A stretch of DNA of 7,811 bases from an uncultured Collinsella sp. (lineage in GTDB: Bacteria; Actinomycetota; Coriobacteriia; Coriobacteriales; Coriobacteriaceae): positions 1 through 7,811 of the forward strand of contig USJB01000055.1 in NCBI GenBank assembly GCA_900554905.1, given 5' to 3'. The stretch's first letter is position 1. Each line of letters begins with the position of its first letter. The position numbers were made by a program, and so were the translations under genes. Shown in pieces: positions 1 through 6,182 of this stretch. The notes under the pieces are model-generated. The model was not told the DNA's origin. It did no database searches and saw only the letters and a list, made by a program, of their open reading frames with translations.

Positions 1-2
1 AG

Positions 3-1157
3 GAATGGGCCGACGAAGCTAACGCCCGCCGCGCTCACGCTCGCATGATTGCCAATGCACTTGCCGTGCTAAGTGTTGTTGCGGCGGTGGCCTTTACCGG
101 CACAATCGTTATGCTCAAGCTGCGCAAGCGCAAGCCCAAGCCGCTTTTCCAGGACGAATATTTCCGCGATGTGCCCTCGGCCGACCATCCCGCCGTGCTT
201 TCGGCCCTCATGAGCTGGAACGAGGTGCCCGATCAGGCATATATCGCCACGCTCATGAAGCTCACTGACGACCGTGTGATCAAGCTGGAGCAGGCGACCG
301 TGACCAAGGCCAAGAAGGGTCTGTTGGGGCGTGAAAAAGAAGAGCAGACGTATCGCGTGACGGTGAGTGATGCGGGCTGGAAGTCGGCCAAGGGCATTGA
401 CCGCATGGTGCTCAAGGTCTTCTTTGCCGGTACTAAGCCTGACGAGAACGGCGATCGCTCGCGCACGTTCGACGAGCTGCAGCACTACGTCAAGCAGCAC
501 GCTACACCCGTGGGCGACAAGCTCGAGGACTATCAGAACACCGTTAAGGGCAAGCTGGCTGATAGCGAGTACGTTGCCTCGGACGGCATTGTTGCAATGG
601 TGTTTTGCCTGGTTCTTGGTATCCTGATTGCCTTTGTTCCCGTGGGATCTATCTTCTTTACCGATGGCGCACAGGCGAACATTACCGCCGCGGTTATCTC
701 GGTGCCGATTGTGCTGGTGGGTATCGGCGTGGGCCTTACGTTCCGCCGCTTTACGCCGGAGGGCGCCGAGGTGGCGGCTCGCTGCAAGGCACTTAAGCAT
801 TGGCTCGAGGACTTTACGCGTCTAAAGGAAGCCGTCCCCGGCGATTTGGTGCTGTGGAACAAGCTGCTGGTGATGGGCGTTGCCCTGGGCGTTTCGAAAG
901 AAGTGCTGCGACAGCTGGCCGAGGCCGTGCCGCCCGAGGTGCGCGAGGCCGACGGTTTCTACGACAATTACCCCTGCTACTGGTGGTACTACCATCATTA
1001 CGGTATCGAGTCTCCGCTCGATTCGTTCGATGACGTGTATCACGAGAGCATCCGTGAGCTGGCGTCGAGCTCCGACAGCTCGAGCGGCGGCGGAGGCGGC
1101 GGCTTCTCGGGCGGCGGCGGTGGTGGCGTCGGCGGAGGCGGCGGCGGAACGTTCTAA
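3..1157 (+). CDS. DUF2207-type membrane protein, 3' part (5' end outside the window)
   Basis: The reading frame is open from base 3, so the gene starts upstream; 384 C-terminal residues are visible. The ATG at 45 is internal, since it falls just before a membrane segment and the preceding codons read like normal protein. Visible order: a transmembrane helix (about residues 17-38), a basic stop-transfer stretch (KLRKRKPKP), a cytoplasmic domain of about 150 residues, two more helices (about 195-220 and 226-247), a second soluble region, then a tail made almost only of Gly with a few Ser/Phe (nt 1086-1151). This layout and the Gly/Ser-rich end ending in GGTF are typical of DUF2207 predicted membrane proteins, whose missing N-terminus normally has a signal peptide and an extracellular domain. 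The function of the family is unknown. The gene is closed by a strong terminator. Family call is from recognition, not a search. Confidence 0.8.
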   Translation, partial: EWADEANARRAHARMIANALAVLSVVAAVAFTGTIVMLKLRKRKPKPLFQDEYFRDVPSADHPAVLSALMSWNEVPDQAYIATLMKLTDDRVIKLEQATVTKAKKGLLGREKEEQTYRVTVSDAGWKSAKGIDRMVLKVFFAGTKPDENGDRSRTFDELQHYVKQHATPVGDKLEDYQNTVKGKLADSEYVASDGIVAMVFCLVLGILIAFVPVGSIFFTDGAQANITAAVISVPIVLVGIGVGLTFRRFTPEGAEVAARCKALKHWLEDFTRLKEAVPGDLVLWNKLLVMGVALGVSKEVLRQLAEAVPPEVREADGFYDNYPCYWWYYHHYGIESPLDSFDDVYHESIRELASSSDSSSGGGGGGFSGGGGGGVGGGGGGTF

Positions 1158-1171
1158 CGGTCGTAAGCTAT

Positions 1172-1220
1172 GGGACGGGCTTTTCTCGACAGCCGTCGGG
1201 GGAAGCCCATCCCCTTTTTT
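1172..1220 (+). terminator. Intrinsic terminator after the DUF2207-type gene
   Basis: Bases 1172-1185 pair with 1200-1213 (GGGACGGGCTTTTC against GGGAAGCCCATCCC) with one C-A mismatch and two G-T wobbles. A 14-base loop separates the arms and a C plus six T residues follow (1215-1220). It starts 15 bases after the stop codon, as expected for rho-independent termination. Confidence 0.85.
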
Positions 1221-1240
1221 ATGCGCTACCTACGAAGACT

Positions 1241-1283
1241 GTCCCCAACGACTAGTCACTGGGGACGTTCCTAAATGACTAGG
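1241..1283. repeat. Tandem small palindromes, REP-like (GTCCCCA/TGGGGAC)
   Basis: Bases 1241-1266 form a 26-bp palindrome with outer arms GTCCCCA and TGGGGAC, a perfect core GACTAGTC, and only two mismatched positions per arm. Immediately after it lies a second, smaller dyad, CCTA-N6-TAGG (1270-1283), which repeats the TGACTAG core. There is no T tract on either side, so it is not a normal intrinsic terminator, although it lies between convergent genes. GGGGAC-ended palindromes of this kind resemble REP sequences mobilised by Y1-type (RAYT) transposases; that link is inference. Confidence 0.5.
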
Positions 1284-1297
1284 TATGGCTGCCGGGT

Positions 1298-1939
1298 TTA
1301 GGCTGTTAGGTCGAGTTCGTAGAGGAAGCTTTCGCGCGGCATGTCGTGGCGGCGCTCTTCGCGGTTGGCGCGGTGCGTGGCCGTGCGCTTAAAGCCGTGC
1401 AGCTCGTAGAACTTCCACGAGCAGTTGGAATCGGTGCACAGGTGTGCGCTGGTCGCCCCGCGCGAGGACAGATGCGAGATAGCGGCGTCGAGCAGAACCG
1501 TGCCAACGCCCAGGCCGTGGACGTCAGAGTCGACAGCGAGCAGCGTGACCTCGTTGTCATGCGGCAGTGGGCTTTTCTCGAGCAGGCGGTTGTTGGTTCG
1601 GATGGTTGTGCGCACAAACGAGAGGTACTCGGCGCAAGCTTCGGGCTCCAGCTCGCGCATCTGCGACAGCAGTGCACGCTCAGTATCCATCCAATGTTCC
1701 CTGACGGCGGTGCCGGAGCTCTGTCCTGCACGCGCAAGCGCAATGCCGCGCGCCTGACCGTCGATTACGGCAACCTGCGAAAACGTCGAGGAAGAAAGGC
1801 AGTAGGCAAGGTCGCACGCGGCTTCGAGGCGGTTGTACTCATCGTTATCCGAGTTGTTGTGCCAAAGCTGCTGCAGGATCAGCGCGATGGCGTCGAAATC
1901 TTCGGTATCAAACGGTCGGTAGAGAACCCGCGAGACCAT
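1298..1939 (-). CDS. GNAT family N-acetyltransferase
   Basis: A 213-residue protein predicted to transfer an acetyl group from acetyl-CoA to an amine; the substrate cannot be told from sequence. The acetyl-CoA-binding motif A is clear at residues 131-150: a beta strand VTLLAVD followed by HGLGVGTVLL, matching the family's Q/R-x-x-G-x-G/A pattern with H in place of the first residue. A motif-B-like region follows at about 166-186 (HLCTDSNCSWKFYELHGFKRT region), with the usual Tyr and GF turn. Residues 1-100 are more divergent and longer than in a minimal GNAT. The ATG at 1939 is supported by an AAAGAGG ribosome-binding site a few bases upstream. The gene stands alone, divergent from purH and convergent with the DUF2207-type gene, so it is probably transcribed by itself. 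GNAT membership is firm; cellular role unknown. Confidence 0.85.
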   Translation of the reverse strand: MVSRVLYRPFDTEDFDAIALILQQLWHNNSDNDEYNRLEAACDLAYCLSSSTFSQVAVIDGQARGIALARAGQSSGTAVREHWMDTERALLSQMRELEPEACAEYLSFVRTTIRTNNRLLEKSPLPHDNEVTLLAVDSDVHGLGVGTVLLDAAISHLSSRGATSAHLCTDSNCSWKFYELHGFKRTATHRANREERRHDMPRESFLYELDLTA

Positions 1940-1997
1940 GGTGCCTCTTTCTATTGCGGATGCATATCGAGCACAGTTCTACCACGCCATTGGCATC

Positions 1998-2025
1998 TAA
2001 TTATGGTGCCCCTGTGTTCCATCAA
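1998..2025 (-). promoter_or_regulatory. Possible promoter of the GNAT gene
   Basis: Reading the minus strand, TTGATG (2025-2020) is followed 16 bases later by TAATTA (2003-1998), or 14 bases later by CATAAT. This is the only AT-rich patch in the gap and lies about 60 bases upstream of the GNAT start. Match to the sigma-70 consensus is only moderate. Confidence 0.3.
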
Positions 2026-2048
2026 CTCACCGTGCCCAGTGGCGCTCC

Positions 2049-2140
2049 TGCAACCCCGCTCGCAAGCTTTTTCTGCACAGCCGTGCGTTGCGGGGTGCAT
2101 CGTCGCGCTCGATGCGCTACATTGAATCAGTATTTTCAAT
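2049..2140 (+). promoter_or_regulatory. Hairpin-rich region upstream of purH
   Basis: Three dyads lie in a row before purH: TGCAACCCCGC (2049-2059) against GCGGGGTGCA (2090-2099), enclosing a small GCAC/GTGC hairpin; a perfect six-base dyad GCATCG (2097-2102) / CGATGC (2110-2115) that shares bases with the first, so the two could be mutually exclusive; and ATTGAA (2121-2126) / TTCAAT (2135-2140), spaced by eight bases like an operator. I see no recognisable purine riboswitch core and no clear sigma-70 promoter. Regulatory function is inference. Confidence 0.3.
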
Positions 2141-2215
2141 GCCGCTGCGCGAGCGCTGCAGATCGACGTATCACCGACTCACAGAGCACGGCGGCGTACC
2201 AGACAGGAGGACTGC

Positions 2216-3823
2216 ATGGGATCTGATGTGAAGATCGCACGCGCGTTGATCTCGGTTACCGATAAGACGGGCGTCGTCGATTTCGCACGGACGCTGGTCG
2301 ATGACTTTGGCGTCGAGATCATCTCTACGGGCGGCACGGCTCGTGCCATCGAGGACGCGGGCGTTCCCGTAACCCCCATCGAGGAGTTCACGGGCTATCC
2401 CGAGATGATGGACGGCCGCGTCAAGACGCTGCATCCCAAGGTTCACGGCGCGCTGCTTGCCCGCCGCGATTCCGAGCAGCACATGCAGGAGGCCGCTCAG
2501 CACGGCATTAAGCTGATCGACCTGGTCGTCGTCAACCTGTACGAGTTCGAGAAGACCGTCGCCAACCCCGAGGTCACCTTCGCGGATGCCATCGAGCACA
2601 TCGACATCGGTGGCCCCTCCATGCTGCGCTCTGCCGCTAAGAACGCCGCGAGCGTTACCGTCATTTCCGACCCGGCCGACTATGATGCCGTCCTGGCCGA
2701 GATGCGCGAGACCGGTGGCTGCACCACGCTTTCCACCCGTCGTCGCCTGCAGGTGAAGGTCTACCAGACCACCGCCGCCTACGACACGGCCATCTCCCGT
2801 TGGCTTGCCGCCCAGGCAAGCGACGTGGCGGACACTTCTGCCAAGCTCGAGATTTCGCTGGAGAAGGTCGACGACCTGCGCTATGGCGAGAATCCGCAGC
2901 AGAAGGCTACGGTCTACCGCTTTGCCGAGGGCTGCGAGAACACCGCGAGCTCGCAGTTTCCGCTCGTGGGCTCCGAGCAGATCCAGGGCAAGCCGCTCAG
3001 CTACAACAACTATCTGGATGCCGACGCCGCTTGGAACCTGGTCCGCGAGTTCGACGAGCCGGCCTGCGTGATCCTCAAGCACCAGAACCCCTGCGGTTCC
3101 GCCGTTGCCGAGGACATCACGGCCGCCTACGACCGCGCCTTTGCCTGCGATCCCAAGAGCGCCTTCGGCGGCATCATCGCCTGCAACCGTGAGGTTCCCT
3201 ATGAGCTGGTTGAGCACTTTGCCGATCAGAACAAGCAGTTCGTCGAGGTCATCATCGCCCCGAGCTATACCGATGAGGCGCTCGAGCGCATGGCTAAGCG
3301 CCCCAACCTGCGCGTGCTGGCTACCGGCGGCGTGGACCACGGCGCCCAGGTGGAGCTGCGCTCCGTCGACGGCGGCATGCTGGTGCAGGAAGTCGACCAC
3401 GTGACCGAGGATCCCGCGACCTTTACGTTCCCCACCGACCGCAAGCCCACCGACGCCGAGATGGCCGAGCTCGAGTTTGCCTGGAAGGTCTGCAAGGGCG
3501 TTAAGTCCAACGCCATCCTGGTTTCCAAGGGCAAGGCCGGCATTGGCATGGGCCCGGGTCAGCCCAACCGCGTTGACTCTGCGCTGCTTGCCTGCGAGCG
3601 CGCCGAGGACTTCTGCAAGCGCGAGGGCGTGGAGAAGGGCGGCTTTGCCTGCGCAAGCGACGCGTTCTTCCCGTTCCGCGACAACGTCGACGTGCTTGCC
3701 GCACACGGCGTGACCTGCATCATCCAGCCCGGCGGCTCCAAGCGCGACGACGAGAGCATCCAAGCCTGCAACGAGCATGGTATTGCGATGGTCTTCACGG
3801 GGGCCAGGCATTTTAGGCACTAG
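2216..3823 (+). CDS. purH: Bifunctional AICAR transformylase / IMP cyclohydrolase
   Basis: Catalyses the last two steps of de novo purine synthesis in the cytoplasm: formylation of AICAR with 10-formyltetrahydrofolate to FAICAR, then ring closure to IMP. The 535-residue length is normal for bacterial PurH. The N-terminal MGS-like cyclohydrolase domain opens with ALISVTDKTG and carries STGGTA, TGYPEMMDGRVKTLHPK and VHGALLAR. The transformylase domain shows RYGENPQQ (from R222), YNNYLDADAAW, the catalytic Lys-His pair K288-H289 followed by NPCG, SAFGGIIACNR, the GIGMGPGQPNR loop, and the characteristic end QPGGSKRDDESI...MVFTGARHFRH. A textbook AGGAGG (2205-2210) five bases before the ATG fixes the start. 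It stands alone: no other purine gene adjoins it. I see nothing truncated or missing. Confidence 0.97.
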   Translation: MGSDVKIARALISVTDKTGVVDFARTLVDDFGVEIISTGGTARAIEDAGVPVTPIEEFTGYPEMMDGRVKTLHPKVHGALLARRDSEQHMQEAAQHGIKLIDLVVVNLYEFEKTVANPEVTFADAIEHIDIGGPSMLRSAAKNAASVTVISDPADYDAVLAEMRETGGCTTLSTRRRLQVKVYQTTAAYDTAISRWLAAQASDVADTSAKLEISLEKVDDLRYGENPQQKATVYRFAEGCENTASSQFPLVGSEQIQGKPLSYNNYLDADAAWNLVREFDEPACVILKHQNPCGSAVAEDITAAYDRAFACDPKSAFGGIIACNREVPYELVEHFADQNKQFVEVIIAPSYTDEALERMAKRPNLRVLATGGVDHGAQVELRSVDGGMLVQEVDHVTEDPATFTFPTDRKPTDAEMAELEFAWKVCKGVKSNAILVSKGKAGIGMGPGQPNRVDSALLACERAEDFCKREGVEKGGFACASDAFFPFRDNVDVLAAHGVTCIIQPGGSKRDDESIQACNEHGIAMVFTGARHFRH

Positions 3824-3824
3824 A

Positions 3825-3924
3825 GGCTTTCCCAAGCACCCGACCTTGCCCCTCAAACCGTCGCTTGCGTACATTTAGTACGCGGCGCTCCTCTTTCGGG
3901 GCAATCTCGGGCACTTGGAAAACC
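3825..3924. repeat. 100-bp imperfect palindromic intergenic element
   Basis: Just after the purH stop codon, a long stem is built from matched blocks: GGCTTTCCCAAG (3825-3836) with CTTGGAAAACC (3914-3924); CCCGA (3839-3843) with TCGGG (3907-3911); TTGCCCC (3846-3852) with GGGGCAA (3898-3904); and, at the tip, GCGTAC (3867-3872) with GTACGC (3878-3883) around a five-base ATTTA loop. No T tract follows on either strand, so it is not a standard terminator. Its size and layered symmetry look like a dispersed intergenic repeat or a large RNA hairpin processed at the end of the purH message. Confidence 0.6.
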
Positions 3925-3954
3925 CTTAATGGGATGTTGTTCTATCCCATTAAG
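3925..3954. repeat. Perfect 11-bp inverted repeat
   Basis: CTTAATGGGAT (3925-3935) and ATCCCATTAAG (3944-3954) are perfectly complementary around an eight-base spacer. No T run follows. It directly abuts the 100-bp palindrome, so it could be a further part of that element, a transcript-end hairpin, or an operator. Confidence 0.55.
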
Positions 3955-3994
3955 CTGATCGGTCGCCTGACCATATCGTCAAAATAATCTCCGC

Positions 3995-4030
3995 AAAAGA
4001 CGGCTGCTCCGTTTGGAGGGCCGTCTTTTT
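3995..4030. terminator. Intrinsic terminator, symmetrical (usable on both strands)
   Basis: AAAAGACGGC (3995-4004) pairs perfectly with GCCGTCTTTT (4020-4029), with an inner CTCC/GGAG stem (4007-4010, 4015-4018) around GTTT. Five T residues end it on the plus strand (4026-4030), and the four A residues at its left edge give a T run on the other strand. It most likely ends the purH transcript. It sits only 17 bases before the next gene's first ATG. Confidence 0.85.
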
Positions 4031-4032
4031 GG

Positions 4033-4038
4033 TATAAG
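4033..4038 (+). promoter_or_regulatory. Possible -10 element for the 4047 gene
   Basis: TATAAG lies right after the terminator, which would otherwise isolate the downstream gene from transcription. The best upstream partners (TTTGGA at 4012-4017, TTGGAG at 4013-4018) are 15 and 14 bases away, shorter than the usual 17, and lie inside the terminator stem. If this -10 is real, the transcript begins near 4045 and translation from 4071 would be favoured. Confidence 0.25.
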
Positions 4039-4046
4039 AGGACGGA

Positions 4047-4781
4047 ATGACTAACACGAAAGGTATGACCATGCCCCAGATTGATGATGCCGAGCTGTTT
4101 GACAATGCCGATGATCAGCGTGCGTACGAGGACTTTTGCGCCAATCAGGAGGCGGTCGAGAAGTTTACGCTCGATAAGCCCGCGCTTGTATGCCGTTGGC
4201 GCATGTCCAACAAAAAGGTGCCCATGCTCAACCGCCACATTCGCGCACTATCCGAGCGCCTGGTGCAGGGCGAGCCGCTTACCCATAACATGCTCAGCTG
4301 GGCAAAGCAGCACGTTGAGTGGTCGCTTGCCGAGGGCGATTACACCGCGCGCGACGGCGTGCTCATGCTGGTGATCGACGTCAACGGCAATGCCGCCATG
4401 ACGGTGGGCGAGTACGAGCCGCTCGCCGATACGTCGGCCAAGGCGCTGCGTGCCCGTTCCGCCGAGGCCCGCTCCGAGGCCGACGAGACTGGCGTGGCGC
4501 CCGAGCTGCTCGCTGCCGTCAACGACGGTGAGCTGGCCTTTGTGGCGCCGGCGGACGAGTGCCTGTGCGGTACGGCGACGCTCATCGAGCAGCTGGCCCA
4601 GACCAAGGGCATCCCGGTCACGCGCGTAGATATTCCCGCGCAGCTTAAGGGCGCGCTGTTCCTAGTGAGCGACGAGCACGGCGTGGTCCCCGCAACCGAG
4701 ACGGACGCCGCCGAGGCCGACGCCGCCACGGTCGCCTTCTTTGCCGACGGCTACGAAAAGCTCCGCGCCCGCCGCTTCTAA
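4047..4781 (+). CDS. Protein of unknown function, 244 residues
   Basis: I do not recognise a family. The protein is acidic, has no signal peptide or membrane helix, and appears cytoplasmic. A helical N-terminal part (residues 10-95, with RWRMSNKKVPMLNRHIRALSERL) leads into a hydrophobic strand GVLMLVIDVNGNAAMTVGEYEPL (about 105-127), an Ala/Arg/Glu-rich helix (130-147) that looks like a linker, and a second folded part with CLCGTATLIEQLA (two Cys, 172 and 174) and GALFLVSDEHGVVP. Codon use matches purH, so it is a real resident gene. Start: ATG 4047 has AAGAGG five bases upstream; ATG 4071 has AAAGG seven bases upstream and is the main alternative (236 residues). It is isolated by a terminator before it and is convergent with the regulator, with only 18 bases between the stops. 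Confidence 0.7.
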   Translation: MTNTKGMTMPQIDDAELFDNADDQRAYEDFCANQEAVEKFTLDKPALVCRWRMSNKKVPMLNRHIRALSERLVQGEPLTHNMLSWAKQHVEWSLAEGDYTARDGVLMLVIDVNGNAAMTVGEYEPLADTSAKALRARSAEARSEADETGVAPELLAAVNDGELAFVAPADECLCGTATLIEQLAQTKGIPVTRVDIPAQLKGALFLVSDEHGVVPATETDAAEADAATVAFFADGYEKLRARRF

Positions 4782-4799
4782 CCTCAAGGCAGGGTGGGC

Positions 4800-5965
4800 T
4801 TACTGAAGCGAGCGAGCGCGTTCGATGGCGTAGGCGAGCGACAGCTGCTCCATCTCCGGGGTGCATTTGTAGCTCAGTCCGGTGAGAGCCGTCACCTTAT
4901 CGAGGCGATATCGAATCGTGTTCGGGTGCTGGCCAGTCTGCTTGGCGGTTTGCTCGATACGTCGGTCGTTCTCGATGAATGCGGCGAGCGTGGATTCCAG
5001 CTCACTGCCATGCTCGCTGTCGTGCTCGCGTATCGGCGAGAGGATCGCCTCCGAGAACGATCGCATCTCCGGGGTTTCCGCAAAAGGCATCACGGTTCTC
5101 AGGATGCCGAGCTGCGTATAGCGGACGGGACCCTCGGCCCGTTGACAAGATAGGCGCTGTGCGTAAATCGCCTGCGAGATCGCCTGCGCCACCGCCTCGT
5201 CTCCAAACAGGATATCGCTGATGCCGAGCCCTTCCGCTCCGCCATCGATACCGCTAGCCTCGATGAGCTCCGTGAGCGCCTGCACGATTCGCTTCACATC
5301 GAGCGTCTGCTCCGAGTCGCTTGTCGCTATGAATAACAAACCTCCGTCATAGGGTGCCAACATGTTGTGGCATCCGGCGAGGGTCGATTTTGCACAGAGA
5401 CGTTCGATTTGCAAAAACGTATGCGGGTCGAGGGGCTCTGCAAACGATGCGAACAGGGCGACCGCTTCGTCCAGAAATGACGGGTTGAGACCTCGGATGC
5501 GTCGGCAGATGGACTCGGGCGATACGTCTGTCCTTAGGGCATCGATCTCGCGCTGCGCGAAGTCGATGGACGCGAGCTGCTCGATATGCCGTTTGACCTC
5601 ATAGATGACGCCGTCAAAGAACAGTGAGTCGTCGGTCGTGAGAAAGACCGGGTAGTGCCGCGCGTTGGCGTAGCGGATGGCTTGTGCAGGACATTTTTGA
5701 TGATAAGACCGCTCGTTCCCTTGGCGACGAGGTATTTCACGGCTTCAGTGATGAGGTATGGGTCGTCCTTCGCATAGAGGAAGGTGCTGAGGACGATCTC
5801 GTCTGGGCTGAAGTTGACGCGCTGGTACTTGTTCTTGAGGCCGGGCATGAGTTCATAATCGAGAATCCCGACGCCAGAGACGGCGCGCGAGACGCCATCG
5901 CTGCCGGCGATTAGACGGACCGACCCCTCATATTCCCGTGAGAAGTCCGAGATGGTGTATAGCAT
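4800..5965 (-). pseudogene. PucR/CdaR-type transcriptional regulator, interrupted by a frameshift
   Basis: Two abutting frames on the minus strand together make one PucR-family regulator. The first (from 5965 down to about 5698) encodes a PucR-like N-terminal sensor domain ending ...AKGTSGLIIKN. The second (about 5698 to 4800) continues with CPAQAIRYANARHYPVFLTTDD, a middle region, and the C-terminal PucR helix-turn-helix (HPNTIRYRLDKVTALTGLSY), at about residues 335-365. Adding one A to the five-A run opposite 5694-5698 restores a single 388-residue frame with ...GLIIKKCPAQAIRYAN, a normal family length. ATG 5965 is preferred because AAGGTGA lies five bases before it; ATG 5971 and GTG 5986 are in the same frame. 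As read, translation continues out of frame after the break, without the DNA-binding domain. Family members are ligand-responsive activators or repressors of catabolic genes; divergence from the cyclodeaminase operon suggests that is its target. A sequencing error cannot be excluded. Confidence 0.8.
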
Positions 5966-5970
5966 CAACA

Positions 5971-5977
5971 TCACCTT
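5971..5977 (-). promoter_or_regulatory. Ribosome-binding site fixing the regulator's start
   Basis: AAGGTGA on the minus strand (5977-5971) lies five bases before ATG 5965. The two other in-frame starts, ATG 5971 (overlapping it) and GTG 5986 (upstream of it), are poorly placed to use it. Confidence 0.55.
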
Positions 5978-5991
5978 GTAAATCACTACAA
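5976..5991. promoter_or_regulatory. Dyad TTGTA-N6-TACAA, possible operator
   Basis: TTGTA (5976-5980) and TACAA (5987-5991) are perfect inverted half-sites. They overlap the regulator's ribosome-binding site and its upstream in-frame start, a position suited to autoregulation. The same half-sites recur at 6092-6106. Confidence 0.35.
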
Positions 5992-6091
5992 TAAGTACAG
6001 GTATAAATAGGATAATCGCACATTCGTATGCCTTTGATGCAAGAAATAGTTCAAATACATGCTGATATAACGAAAAGTCAGATCGAGAATC

Positions 6092-6106
6092 GTTGTAGAT
6101 TACAAC
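6092..6106. promoter_or_regulatory. Dyad GTTGTA-N3-TACAAC, possible operator
   Basis: Perfect six-base inverted repeat GTTGTAGATTACAAC in the AT-rich gap between the regulator and the cyclodeaminase-family gene, about 77 bases before the latter's start. It shares TTGTA/TACAA half-sites with the dyad at 5976-5991 but has a three-base rather than six-base spacer. Binding by the PucR-type regulator is inference. Confidence 0.4.
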
Positions 6107-6182
6107 AAGAAATGATCCTTGGCGGCATCGTTACTAAACCGTACAGTGAAGCAACGTAAAGCTTTCGCTGAGAGGAGCGACG

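Noticed and set aside
69..800. A 243-codon open frame on the minus strand opposite the DUF2207-type gene
   Set aside because: It is rich in His/Arg/Leu with no recognisable domain, and the plus strand has clear membrane helices and stop-transfer signals.
1346..2125. A 259-codon open frame on the plus strand opposite the GNAT gene
   Set aside because: The minus-strand GNAT gene has family motifs and a ribosome-binding site; this frame has neither.
1940..2215. Purine riboswitch before purH
   Set aside because: I could not find the conserved junction and loop sequences of the purine aptamer; only simple dyads are visible.
2171..3874. A 567-codon open frame on the minus strand opposite purH
   Set aside because: It is the antisense of a certain purH gene in GC-rich DNA; its translation is low-complexity Leu/Gly/Ala/Val without domain logic and it has no plausible ribosome-binding site.
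3825..3924. The long palindrome as the purH intrinsic terminator
   Set aside because: No T tract follows either arm; a proper terminator lies further on at 3995-4030.
5688..5704. Programmed -1 ribosomal frameshift as the way to make the full regulator
   Set aside because: A -1 shift would restore the correct frame, but the site (C AAA AAT) is not a canonical slippery heptamer, and such control is not established for PucR-family regulators; a missing A explains it more simply.
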